The notes beneath the pieces were generated by a model that was not told where the DNA came from, made no database searches, and saw only the letters and a program-made list of their open reading frames with translations. Positions 1 to 11,265 of a DNA stretch of 64,000 nt are shown here, piece by piece; position 1 is the first letter of the stretch; each line of letters starts with the position of its first letter. Position numbers and translations under genes: made by a program. The DNA comes from Branchiostoma floridae (taxonomy: Eukaryota; Chordata; Leptocardii; Amphioxiformes; Branchiostomatidae): assembly GCF_000003815.2 (NCBI RefSeq), contig NC_049980.1, positions 26,228,951 to 26,292,950 on the forward strand, given 5' to 3'.

Positions 1-202
1 CCTTTTTGCACTGAGAACTTATAAGAAATCACATGATTATTACGTTCATTAGATTAGTTGCAGTTTTTAGAGGGATGGTTCTGTCATCTTTCACATTACA
101 CCAGTTACATGTTAAACTAAAGCTTCATACTCTGCCTTAATTGAAGTTTCCATGATATTTTAATCTGTTCTAAACTCTTTTCTTTTCTCTGTGTTTCTCC
201 AG

Positions 203-502
203 GGCTCCAGTGCTGAGTTGTAACCTGTGAACTAAGACAAAAAAGGAACCGCAGTGTTGGGACTACCGGACTGTTTTACCAGCCGCTGACTAGGATATAA
301 CCCAACACCACCTGAACTGTAGTGAACTGTAGCTGAACTGTAGAGCTGTTTAATCAGAGACTGACGATGTATCCAACGCAGCTTGCCAGAAGACTCTCTG
401 CTCTGACTGGAGCTTTATTAGTGCTGTTAACGAACCTGAGCTCGTTATGTGGTGGTTTCCCGGAGGACCTGTACCCACTGCACCAGATCCCTTACACTGA
501 AG
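203..502 (+). CDS. Semaphorin exon 1: 5'UTR end, start codon and signal peptide
   Basis: A pyrimidine-rich acceptor (TTTCTCCAG) ends at 202, so an untranslated exon lies further left. The ATG at 367-369 is the first ATG in this exon. It opens a 45-codon stretch with basic residues followed by a leucine-rich hydrophobic core, a standard signal peptide, then FPEDLYPLHQIPYTE. The donor AG|GTAAAT is at 503 and leaves phase 1. The 5'UTR contains three close copies of a GAACTGTAG motif. Confidence 0.85.
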
Positions 503-3169
503 GTAAATACACTGTAGGATGATAAAGCTATTAATGTAGAAGAGTGTAACTTATACATACATTATGTGCCATACATGATACAGCCAAGATAAACACTATA
601 TAACTTAGACCTAATGTAGAACGCACTATAGCTTATACATCACATCTCGTGTGTGACATTTTACCCGCAGAAAGATAAATGTTCAAAATCATGAACCATA
701 CAGTATAGATAGATACTGAAATTGATGCCTAAAGTATGGTAAACCAAACATTCACAAACGGCATTTGGTTACTATGCATTATAATTTATATTCAAACGCT
801 ACAAGTATAACATCATGATTCATGTGATATTCCACCACAAAAATGAGCACTGCCTGTATGAAAGCTTAGAGTTATGAAATGATGTTAGAAAGAAAATCTA
901 GTGTTTAGACATTTTCCTAAATAGAAAATTTCAGAACTTCCATTATTTTGTTTTTGTAGCAGACTGCATGAGTCCTAACAAAATCCTGGGAGTATTTTTA
1001 CATCTGGTGTTAGTTTTGCTGTACCTGAATCCACTCCAAATATGTCTGTGTAGGATTTCCTTATCACTGTGTGCAAACATACACATAGTGCACAGGAAGC
1101 CTCAGCAGGTGTGAAAATACAGGGAGGAAATATATACATATAGCACCCCCCCCCCCCCCCCCCAACCCCATGTTAGGGTGACCTTGCTTGGCCAATGGAA
1201 CTGTATGTTGCTATGGTGATGTGAGGTCATCCTGCCCTGATCCCAGCAGTGATGTTGGTATGAATTATTCAGGAACTGTCAGTGGCTCACTTCGGCTTAG
1301 GCTACTTGGAATCTTAATTCTGTCTTGCCCACTGTTTCATATTCCACCAGTCCAGAATGCTACATTCAGCAAAATAGGCTGTGAAAGTTTTTGTTTGTTT
1401 TTAACAGCTGAGACTTGATGCTAACACTGTAAGTCTGGTTCAGGCCAGGACATGGTGCTGTGCAGAAAAAGATACTTTCAAGAAATTAAAACACTTGAAA
1501 ATATTTGAAAGCATTTTTTGAAAGTTCAAAAAACAGTTCAATGTTCATTTTAAATGTATTGACTTGACATTAGACTAAATGCTGATCTACACCAAACAGG
1601 GCTTGTGTAGAAACATGAATTATGAATGAAAACTACCCTTGAAAAAAAGTCAGACCTCACATTGACAGATATAACATATAACATGAGTCTACACAGGGAG
1701 TAGGATGTTCAGTAATTGTACCCATGAGAGACATTTGGTGCACATCGCTGCCCTGAATGTTGATGTCAGCGTTGCTGCGTGTTTCCTGAATATCGTATTA
1801 TAAAGACTTTATAACAACGGAGCCAGGAGAAATCCGATAGATGCAGTAAATAATGTATAAGTCCTTAACCTGTAGTTACAGAGTCTGCTGCTGAATACTG
1901 ATCAGTGCAGAAGGCACGGGAAAGGGAGCCGCAGGCTGCATAGAAATGGGGAAGGAAGGATTCCATTCTTAAAACCTAGTGTCACTCCCCACCAATCTCA
2001 TTAGTTGCTTCACGGGGTTCAAGAACAGAATCTGATAATTCGGAACTGCAATATCAACTTGGAAAATGGCCTGTACCTCAAGGCAAACTCAGTTTCAGGG
2101 ATCGATATTATTCATAACCACTTAGAAGTGTTACTCCTAGCCCTTCATTTTCATATTGCTAAATTTGGGGCTTTATGATGCCCATGAACAAAGTTAATAG
2201 TTCTGTGTCAGATTTTTTTGTGTCCCTTCATAGGTAGGTTTGTACTTATACATCCTGTAGCCACTACAGGGTCCCTAACTCAAAGGAAACCTCCAAACAC
2301 TGCAATCCTCAAACTGTTTCCAAATCAGCAGGCACTTAGGAACTCTCCCGGCTCCCACTTATTGAATGGAAGGGAAACATCTTCCCATTCAGCCCATAAA
2401 GCGACCATTCCGCGCGACGCGGAGAAAGCTTTTTGGCGAAGTGGTCCCCTCCGCTGTGATCATGGCGTCTTTGGGGATTCGTTAAAAGGAAATGATCAGA
2501 AGGGGCCGAGCTTTATCGCTGGCTGAGTGGCAGAGTGCGGCGCATGAGGCCACGTTCCTCCGCTCAGATTCAAGTTGGCTATAAATAAGCAATCGTGTCC
2601 CGGATTAAAGAGCAGACTGAGGAATTATGGAGACATGAAAAGATGTGCCTCTCGGATGAAGAGGGCTGAAGAGTTAAGGCGACTTATTTTCAGGGTGACT
2701 TGAGGAGTAAATGTTCTAAAGGAAGGTGAACAGATCTGAAGGCTGCTCCAGGGAATGAGAAATGAGAGGATCTCCGAGCCTCAGTTCCCACAGAAAATGG
2801 GAATTAAAAGTTAGACAGAAAGTTGGGGGTAAAAGTTTGTAGCAGCCCACCTTTAGGATGGCACAACTTCTTCATAGAATCACAAATTGAGCAAGAAAAA
2901 TGCCAGGAGACAGTCCACACTTTGATGGGCGAGGAGAAAATTGTGACAAACAAGCCACGTTGATAAAGTCGTCTTGTAAAAAACGAAAATTAGTGCCTAC
3001 CATGTTCATGAATGTCCTAAATAGTGTTATCTGGGAACATGTTGTCTCTTGAATGAAAGTTTTGCGGCATTTCCAAACTATGGAAGAGAAGGCATGACTG
3101 ACTGGAAGGCTACGATTTTTGTGTGTGTATATTTGCAGGATGAATATTTCCCGTTTTGTTTTCTGCCAG
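503..3169 (+). other. Semaphorin intron 1
   Basis: No coding sequence seen. It has an 18-base poly-C run near 1147-1164 and a CpG-rich patch at about 2400-2570 inside AT-rich sequence, which could be regulatory. The short open frames here have no recognisable protein. Confidence 0.6.
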
Positions 3170-3302
3170 GATCACCTGAATATGAGGTTTTCTGTGGACA
3201 TCGGCACAATGACGAGTTTTCGAACTGCTCGCACAACTACGAGTTCCAGCTGCTGAGGGAGCTGGCGTACGATGGAAGGAACCACCTCTTGTTGGGAGCG
3301 AA
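3170..3302 (+). CDS. Semaphorin exon 2: start of Sema domain
   Basis: Acceptor TTCTGCCAG, donor AA|GTAAGT; phase 1 in, phase 2 out. It encodes about residues 46-90. The cysteine-containing segment ends in LLLGA, the first Sema beta-strand before the NHVF continuation in exon 3. Confidence 0.85.
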
Positions 3303-6300
3303 GTAAGTTTTGCAACTATGATAGCGCATTGATGTCAATTTTTCTCTATCAATCATAAAGTTTGTGTTGGTGAAACTAGGACAGCTGAAAATGTCTTGTG
3401 CCATCGTCTGTGTGAGGGAGTACAAAGAAACAACTTTTGATGATGTCACAGATTTCAGTCAGGTCCAATGCAGATTTGTGTCGCTCAGATGTTGCAGATT
3501 TATGAAGCTCTGGAAGTTTTGTGAATATCTGTCAGTTAGTTTTAAGCTAGGATTTTGATAAAGTATTCCAGGCAGCTATGTTTTATTACTTTTTTTGTTG
3601 ACTGTCACTTTGAATCAATGATTTGCTTGTGAGACAAGCACAAAAGTACTTTGCAAGAAAAGAACAAGATTGGAAAGTTTGACAAATAGTACAAACTTCT
3701 AATAAATTCTATGCAAGTCTGATGTCAGGTAATGACATATCAGACAGGCTGTTATGAAGGTGATGTAATAATGTGCAGCCAATAAAGAAAGCTCCAAGTT
3801 CTAACAGCCCCAACTCTACCCTTTTGTAGCCTGGACACCAGACTGTTTCCAGGGTTGCCACTGGCCAGCCCCTTTGAGTTTTAGGGCCAACATGCCTCCA
3901 AGAAAATTTTACCACAGTTCGTATGGTGTAACTCAGGCACTATGGGTAAATTTTAATGAGGGCATGTTGTCCCTGGAACCAGAAGCTGGTCTTTACAAAC
4001 CCTAGAATCAGTCTGGCTTCCAGGCTACCCCTGTCACTGCCAGGCTTGGTTAGAGCTAGGCTTCAAAATGACAGGGCTAAATGCTGCAGGGTTAGAGGTC
4101 AGGGTCTGCAAATGTCAGGGAAAGGCAGATGAACAAGTGAGGACATTTACTATTTTGGATAGAGGCCAAATTTTCCCTAGTGGTAAATTTGAAGTTATTT
4201 CTTTTGACATAACCCCCAAACAGGTCAGGAATATTGCTGTCTCCCAACTGACAGTAAATGGACACTAAAGTTAGGTCAAGTAGAAAAAGCCTGACCTTTT
4301 TTAAAAATTTTATTTTATTTTTCTCCAACTTTTTTGAGAGCTTGAAACAGGATGGAAAATTTAATCTTGAGGTGAACTATTGTTAACCGTTGTAAACGTG
4401 ATTTTGAAGTAAAGTGGTTTCATACTTCAGACTGTTTTTCTCCACTTGTTATGCCCACAGAATCCTGAATACCTGTATTGTACAGGAACATGATTTTGAA
4501 CAACAAAGGCTGCCTTGTGCAGCAGCCCAGAGTGGCTTCAGTTGAAGCATGGCCAGTACAAGGCCTGATGTTACAGTATTGTAATGCAAACCAGCCATTG
4601 TTGGGCTCCACTCAAGCCTGTACCATCAATCATCCTATCAGCAGCCCAGTGGGGAATGACCTGGGTCAGAGGTTAGGGGTCAGACTTCCCATGAGTCAGC
4701 CGTCACTGATGCAGGGTGGTACCACCAGCAGGTGGCGGGGAGGGTCAGGCCACTCTGGCCTTCCCTGGGGGTGACAGGATCGGGATTGTAACCATTAGCC
4801 TGCTGCCGTGTCACAATAAGAGTATTGTGTGTTCTGATGTTGGGCAAATAATTACTGTAGCCTGCAGGTAAAGTTCCCCAGGAGGGATATTATAGAAGCT
4901 GATGGAGCTGTCTGGTGAAGGCAAGGTCATGTTCAACATATACAGGATAGTTTCTGAGAACCTCACTAATGGATCTCCTGATAAAGCCCCAAACTCCTGA
5001 AAGCTGTGCAGATAAATGTTGCTCTCTCCACTCACAGCTTTGGTCTTGTTGTAAATTCAGGTAACAATAACATACTGGACATGATCATCTGCAATGGCAT
5101 GCAGGAGCAGTATGAACTATCATCATCATCATCATCAAACTACCATATCTTGTACTTTTGGCTTTCCTGCCTGCACACAGTCATGTCAGACTAGCATTCT
5201 AGTACAAAATTTTGGGTGAAAAATGTCTGTAAGCAAGAGAACCCAAAAGTCAGGTTTATGTAACTATGTTGGGGAATCTTAGAAGGTGGTGAAGTGTTGA
5301 TGAAGCAATTTGATAAGGTATAAAGGTAGTCAGCTCTGTGGAAAATATGTGATGTGAAAATTCCAGACTGAAGTGCTGTAATCCTGATAGAGAGCCAAAC
5401 CAGGGGATCTGATTCTTTGTCATAACTCATAACTCAAAAGCCCTATTGTGACTCCAAACATCAGAATGGGCCTCCAGTATTCCTGCCATTCCTGGCGTTA
5501 CTCCAGGGAATGCAGCTTGAGAAGGGATCAACATTCCCAACAAAACAAACCTTGGGGATCCGGCTGATAGACAAGCTGATTTACTCCATGTTACTTTTAA
5601 ATCAATCAAAATTTCATCCTGTCTACCTTGTCCTAAATCCTTGGACACAGGACACTTCTACAACTAGTAGTAAAAGTTGTTCTTACATTGCTCTGAGAAA
5701 TTCTACTTACAAAAAAAAGCAGCATGACTAATGCCAATGATAGACAACCTCAACTCTTGGTGGCACAAAGTAAAAGTGTGTGCTTGTCTCTTTCTCCCCA
5801 GCGAATGTGTCACACTTAATTGTATCAAAAACTTGTTTGTCATATCCAAATGATCAGCCCTGACCTAAACTAAAACAATATTACAAACCCTAATCTGTCA
5901 ATGTCAATCTAAGGGGAAGGAAATAGGCTACTACCCTAGGGACACAGCCATGTTTCTGTAACTGCAGTTTGATGTTCCTCTGGGCCCTTCTCTCTGCACC
6001 TACTGATCTTACTCTCATGGACCAAATTAAATTCCAACAACATCAATGGAACACAATATGGAAACACCGCAGAAATTCCTGCCTTTCTCCTGTTGGAATT
6101 TCCCCTGAGCATTCCTTATTTCTGCACTAATGGAATTGATAAAGAGATGGAGTGCTGAGATGAGGGTGGAGCTTTAATTATGCAGAAATGCTAACAGGAA
6201 ACCTCCAGCAAATCTTAATCCCCTCATTAATGATATTACTGTTTCCTGCCTTGATGGGATTAATTAATTGATTATAATAATCTGGCAAGAACCACTTCCC

Positions 6301-9300
6301 CGTAAAGGAGTGGTTCTGGCATATAACCCACTTCCTTTCAATGGCAAACTTCCCGACCCTACACGACCCGCTTCCTTCTGATGTGTGTACCTGCACGCCC
6401 CACCTCAGTAACCCATTCTCCTGTAGTGCCAGGCATTGCCCTACCTTAAAGTTAGTCATGCATCAAACGTTCGAACAATTGTCTTACCTCTGACATAAAA
6501 CCCAACCCTCTATTACTATGAATCATTCATGAATGGAAACAGAAAGATTTCCTTATTTAAGTTAATCATTATCCTATCCCTAAACAAATCCTTGTCCAAG
6601 TTTTCTGTCACCAGGACAGGAGCACATTTTTGATTCAGAAAAGCACACTTTTTCTCTGGCCCAGGTAAAAAAAAAGTTTAGTAAAGCTACTGTTCTTGCA
6701 TACTTGTGGTGTTGTTTAAATGTGTGTTTTGTACACACTGTACTAATACATGTTTTGTGTTCATTTTTTAAGTCTACTTGCCCATCTTTGAAGGTATCTG
6801 TCCACATCCTGTTTATGCATATATAGAGAGCCCCCCCCCCATGAAGGTTATACATACAAAACACCTGTTATCGTCAGCTAGACCCTGTCACAGTGTCAGC
6901 ACTGTGAACTTGAAATTGTAACATGTAACTAGTATCCCCCAGATTCTTCTAAAACCCATGGATGTACTACCGTAGTATTTTAGAAGAATGAGGGAGATAA
7001 TTAGCAATAGATAAGTAGCAGATGGTAGCAAGCAAGACTGGGAAGAAGTTTTGCCATTTCCTCCTGTCATATCATTTTGTTGTGGTGTCTGAAGTGACTT
7101 GCTTGACAAATAGGTGTGCAAGAACCATGGGGAGGGGGGGGGTGGTTGTCTTGTGTATCGTCTTCACCGTGAATCATTCTTGTATGTAGGCTACAGTGTT
7201 TGTTTCTTGTTACTGGGACATCTCTGTTACTGTATGAAGAATAGTCTCCCTATCAGGCGTTGTACATGTGCCTGCCCTCCCCACACCAGTACCTGCACTC
7301 AGCACCTTAAACTTTTTTGTTTCTTACCTGCCCACACTTCGGGGTTTGTTGTCTTTACGGCTCTCTGATTATTGTCCTACCTGTCGTCTGTACGCTGCGC
7401 TCACTTTCACACCTTTGTCCTGCCTGTTTTCCATTACGGAAGCGGCGCGGGTGAGGTCCAAAGGCGAGAAAGGATGCGTGACGCTGTGTTCTGTGTATTT
7501 ATCGTTATCCCCACTCACACTTCTGGTGAAAGTTGTTTCTGGCTGGCTTAAAATTGCTGGAATCTCTGAGTTAGAATAACAAGCTTTGTGTATAAGGAAC
7601 ATTTTAGGCATTGGGACCAAACACACATCCGGACAAGGAGAGGGGGGCATTGTGAAGATACTTTTTGGCGGGGGGGGGGGGGGGAGGGGAGTAGAATCAC
7701 AATGTAGAGGGGGAATGAGTCAGCAACTCCAGATTCCATCCTGCTGAATCTGTTGAACTTGACTTTAAGCCTCTTGGATTAATCAGAGTCTTAGTTTGCC
7801 GGAAGGATGGATTAAGGTTTGAAAGGAAGAACCTGTCAGAAGTGGTGTATTGAAGCAGCTTAGTGCCAGGGCTGATTACAGTGACATGTAGGCATTATAT
7901 AAGGACCAGATTTTCCCACTCAGAGCCGAAGTGATGAAAAGAAAACTCTTATCTTGCAATACAAGACACCCTTTTTGCTGGGTCCTGTCTCCACATCAGC
8001 TTTCATAAAGAATATTATCTCGGAATAATCCAGATTGTGTTAATTGTTTGTAGACAGGGCCTTGAAGAGGAATACAAACAAACAGAAGAGTAATCTTTAA
8101 GACGGACCAAGGAGCAATCCTAAACTTAAGACAGGAAAGCAATCTTGTGCAGGTCTGTCTCCATAGCAGCTGCAGGGGTCACAGATTCACGTTCAGGTCA
8201 CAAAAAGCTTTGCAAACAAATGGCCGATCAGACGCAGTAACAGGCGCTGGGGCTAAACCTAGCATGGAGACTCCAGACATTAGACGTGCCTCCTGGCTCG
8301 GTTGTTTTCTTTATTCCTACCAAGGAGTGATTTTTTTTCCAGCGCTGTTATTACATTTTACAGGAACCCGCAAACTTCTGATGAGACTTTCATGATTGCT
8401 CATAAGCAAGTTGATCTTGGGGAAAACAAGACTTTAAAGATTGTAAATTGCAACCCCCCAGGAAGAATTCTTTCCTGTTAACTGTTGACTGTGTACATCT
8501 GTAACTCCTGTGGAGAAACCCTTGTTACTTCGTGCTTACGGAAACGCTGCATCTAGTTTGAAAAAGGTCTCATCAAACCCCGCGTGTAATATCGCGGGAT
8601 TACATGACAAAATCCTCCTGTCCTCAGATCTGACAGCCTCCATCCATCTCTCCCCTCCCGCCCTGCCTCCTCACACAGCAGCCAGCAGCCCTAATTTAGA
8701 CGTCTGTCTGCGCTAAGACAAACCTTAATTGACAAGTTTTTAGTTGTGGAGAAGCTAAGAAACTTTGTCTGCCCTGTTGTCTACTGCGTGGGGTCGTCAC
8801 ACGCAGGGAAAATAACCTGCATGCATATCTATCACTAGATCTGTTAAACATTCAAGGTCATATCTAAGCACGCAAGGTCACTTCAGGGGACAAAAGCCAA
8901 ACAGGGAAAAATACTTATGACCTTTAAGTTGCTCCATTAAGAGGTTTTGAGCTAATATTGAGAGATGATTTATTTGTTCACTGCGGGGTAAACTGGGATT
9001 AATGTCGAGGCATGTTTAAAGACTGCTGTGTGTTTAGGTGATAAATTTGGGCGGATTTTATCAGTGTGGAGATTTATTTTGTTTCTTATTAATGGTGACA
9101 CAGATGAAGTTTACTTGCATTTGATAATGGGAGCCTCTGCCTTCATCCAATAAATCATTTTCCAATGGGATTTGTTTTCCAGACATTCATTGACTTTAAG
9201 TAATAGTATCACTTATGTTAGACCTTCACACTATCTTGCTGACTATATGTAGTGATGTTTGTTTCACTGTCACGACTGACATGCTGCAAAGATGATGATA

Positions 9301-9950
9301 ATGATGTGCAATGATGATGATGATGTTGGTCTAGCCTTGCATGTGGATATCCCTTGTATGATGTCATCACCCCTAGAACTGCTTAATATAAACTTCTCTC
9401 ATCACACTAAGACATCCAGCATCTTGGGAAGCATGCCAAGTTTGGCCTTCTCCTCCCAAGGAGCCCAGCCAGCTCCTTGCCAGGGATAAGATGTCTTCAA
9501 ATATTTACCCCCTTCCCCAGTGATAAACGATGTTTGACTTCCCACCTCTCCAGTTTTCTCAAGTCCCTGTCAGGAGGCAACTTCTCGAGACACCAGTCTC
9601 CCTGTGAAATAACTCCGAAAGAAGTACATTGAGAAGCTATTTAAACCAGTCTCCTGTGAAATAACTTCATTTTTGCACAAGGAGATAATAGTGTAGAGTT
9701 TTGTGACATTCCAATAATAATTACCATTGGATCCAAAGTGGCCATAGAAAATACTGCACTGAAAGCTTAGTCACAAACCTTTTTCTTTTCAGATTACAGA
9801 TTGCTGTTTTACTAATTCTAGCTGTTATGATTGTGCAAATGACTGAAAACTGTCTTAACAATATGTACACATCTGTTCCTTACTAGTCCTTTGAATGGGT
9901 AACATACCTGTTTCTCACCTGTAATGTGTTTTGTTTTTTGTGTTTTTCAG
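3303..9950 (+). other. Semaphorin intron 2 (6.6 kb)
   Basis: The longest intron of the gene. No coding sequence is recognised. It holds short homopolymer runs (poly-G near 7671-7684), small CAT/ATG microsatellites near 5116-5137 and 9287-9326, and otherwise unique-looking AT-rich sequence. Confidence 0.6.
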
Positions 9951-9999
9951 AAACCATGTCTTCCTGGTGGATGTTGACGACTTCCAGATATTCAGATCG
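9951..9999 (+). CDS. Semaphorin exon 3 (49 bp)
   Basis: Acceptor TGTTTTTCAG, donor TCG|GTGAGT; phase 2 in, phase 0 out. It encodes NHVFLVDVDDFQIFRS, the conserved second strand of the Sema beta-propeller. Confidence 0.85.
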
Positions 10000-10712
10000 G
10001 TGAGTTGTCACTAGTCAGCACATTTCTGGTCTGTCCAGTGGTGCTTGGATACAAATTAAGAAGTGAAAGTGATTGGTGTCATGGTAAGAAGCTGTGAAAG
10101 TGAAAGTTGTCTTGCTAAAAAGCAGTGAAAGTGATGTGTGTCATGGTGAGAAGCTGTGAAAGTGGAAGTTGAATTGGTAAGAAGCAGTGAAAGTAAAAGC
10201 TGTCAGAGTAAGAAGCTGCAGTGAAAGATGTTTTCACCCTCAACCAAAGTGATTGAATATACAGAAGATTCAGTTTCTCCTATAAGAAAGGAACTGTTAG
10301 ACTGGGAGACACTAAATCTGTCATCAGCACTGCAGGTTACCTGGGCAGGGCAGTTTCCTGTCCATCAGCAGAAGTCTAAAGCAAACAGCCTCCATACTAT
10401 AGCACATCCCAGTGGCACCTGGCTGGCATGTCTCCATTTGTTTGCCCCCACAGTGGCCTCTGTGGCAGGAGTCTTACTGATGAATTGATATTTGAACAGA
10501 GAAAAGTAGCCAGAAAACAAGACAAGGTCTGCCCACTCAAGCAGGCGGAAGATCTCATCTTAGATAAGAACCTTTAACCCTTGAGAAAGCTGAGGAGGAC
10601 AAAGGGATGTAAGAATGTTGTTTGGCAGTAGAGATGCTGTTGTTGTGGACTGTTCTGCTGTGTTGGTAAAAAAAATTCTGCCATGTTGGTAAAAAGAATT
10701 CCTTTCTTTCAG
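10000..10712 (+). repeat. Intron 3 with degenerate GTGAAAGT tandem repeat
   Basis: Between about 10065 and 10230 a loose unit of roughly 27-30 bp (AAGAAGCTGTGAAAGTGAAAGT) recurs about five times. The rest of the intron shows nothing recognisable. Confidence 0.6.
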
Positions 10713-10775
10713 AAGATTGAGTGGAAGTCCACTGAGGATGACCAGGGCATGTGCCAGATGAAGGGACTGATGAAG
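10713..10775 (+). CDS. Semaphorin exon 4 (63 bp)
   Basis: Acceptor CTTTCTTTCAG, donor AAG|GTAGGT; phase 0-0, 21 codons. It encodes a segment ending CQMKGLMK, matching the cysteine and K-G-K stretch that precedes the ECHNFI motif in semaphorins. Confidence 0.85.
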
Positions 10776-11163
10776 GTAGGTATTCTCATCAGGCAGAGGT
10801 ACTTAAGACCTTTGTGGTCTTGCATCACAGTTGAGTGTGTGGAAAGTAAAATCATGAAACAACACAAAGGCCTTTCTGTTACAAAAATTTTGTGTGTATT
10901 TTCTATCCCACACTTGTGATCTATCAGACAACCTTTGTTTTAGGTCATGTTCATCATTTCAAAGAGATAACAAAATATGATGGGATTGACTGTTGTGCCA
11001 TGATGTTGTGTTGATTGCTGTAGCCAAATATGATGATGTTGAAATAAATATGATTGGATTTACTGCACCTTAATGTCCATATTGCAATAGAAAATACTAA
11101 GCTGTAAGTTCCCTAGAAGATCCATGTCAAGAAACAAACTAAAGTCTTCCATGTCTCCTGCAG

Positions 11164-11265
11164 CACGAGTGTCACAACTTTATCCGCGTTCTGGAGCTCA
11201 GGAACGACTCCACGCTGTTCGTGTGTGGGACCAACGCATACGACCCGAAATGCCGAGACTATCCG
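11164..11265 (+). CDS. Semaphorin exon 5, ECHNFIRVL motif
   Basis: Acceptor TCTCCTGCAG, donor CCG|GTAAGC; phase 0-0, 34 codons. It carries ECHNFIRVL and LFVCGTNAYDPKCR, the most conserved Sema-domain motifs, with disulphide cysteines. Confidence 0.92.
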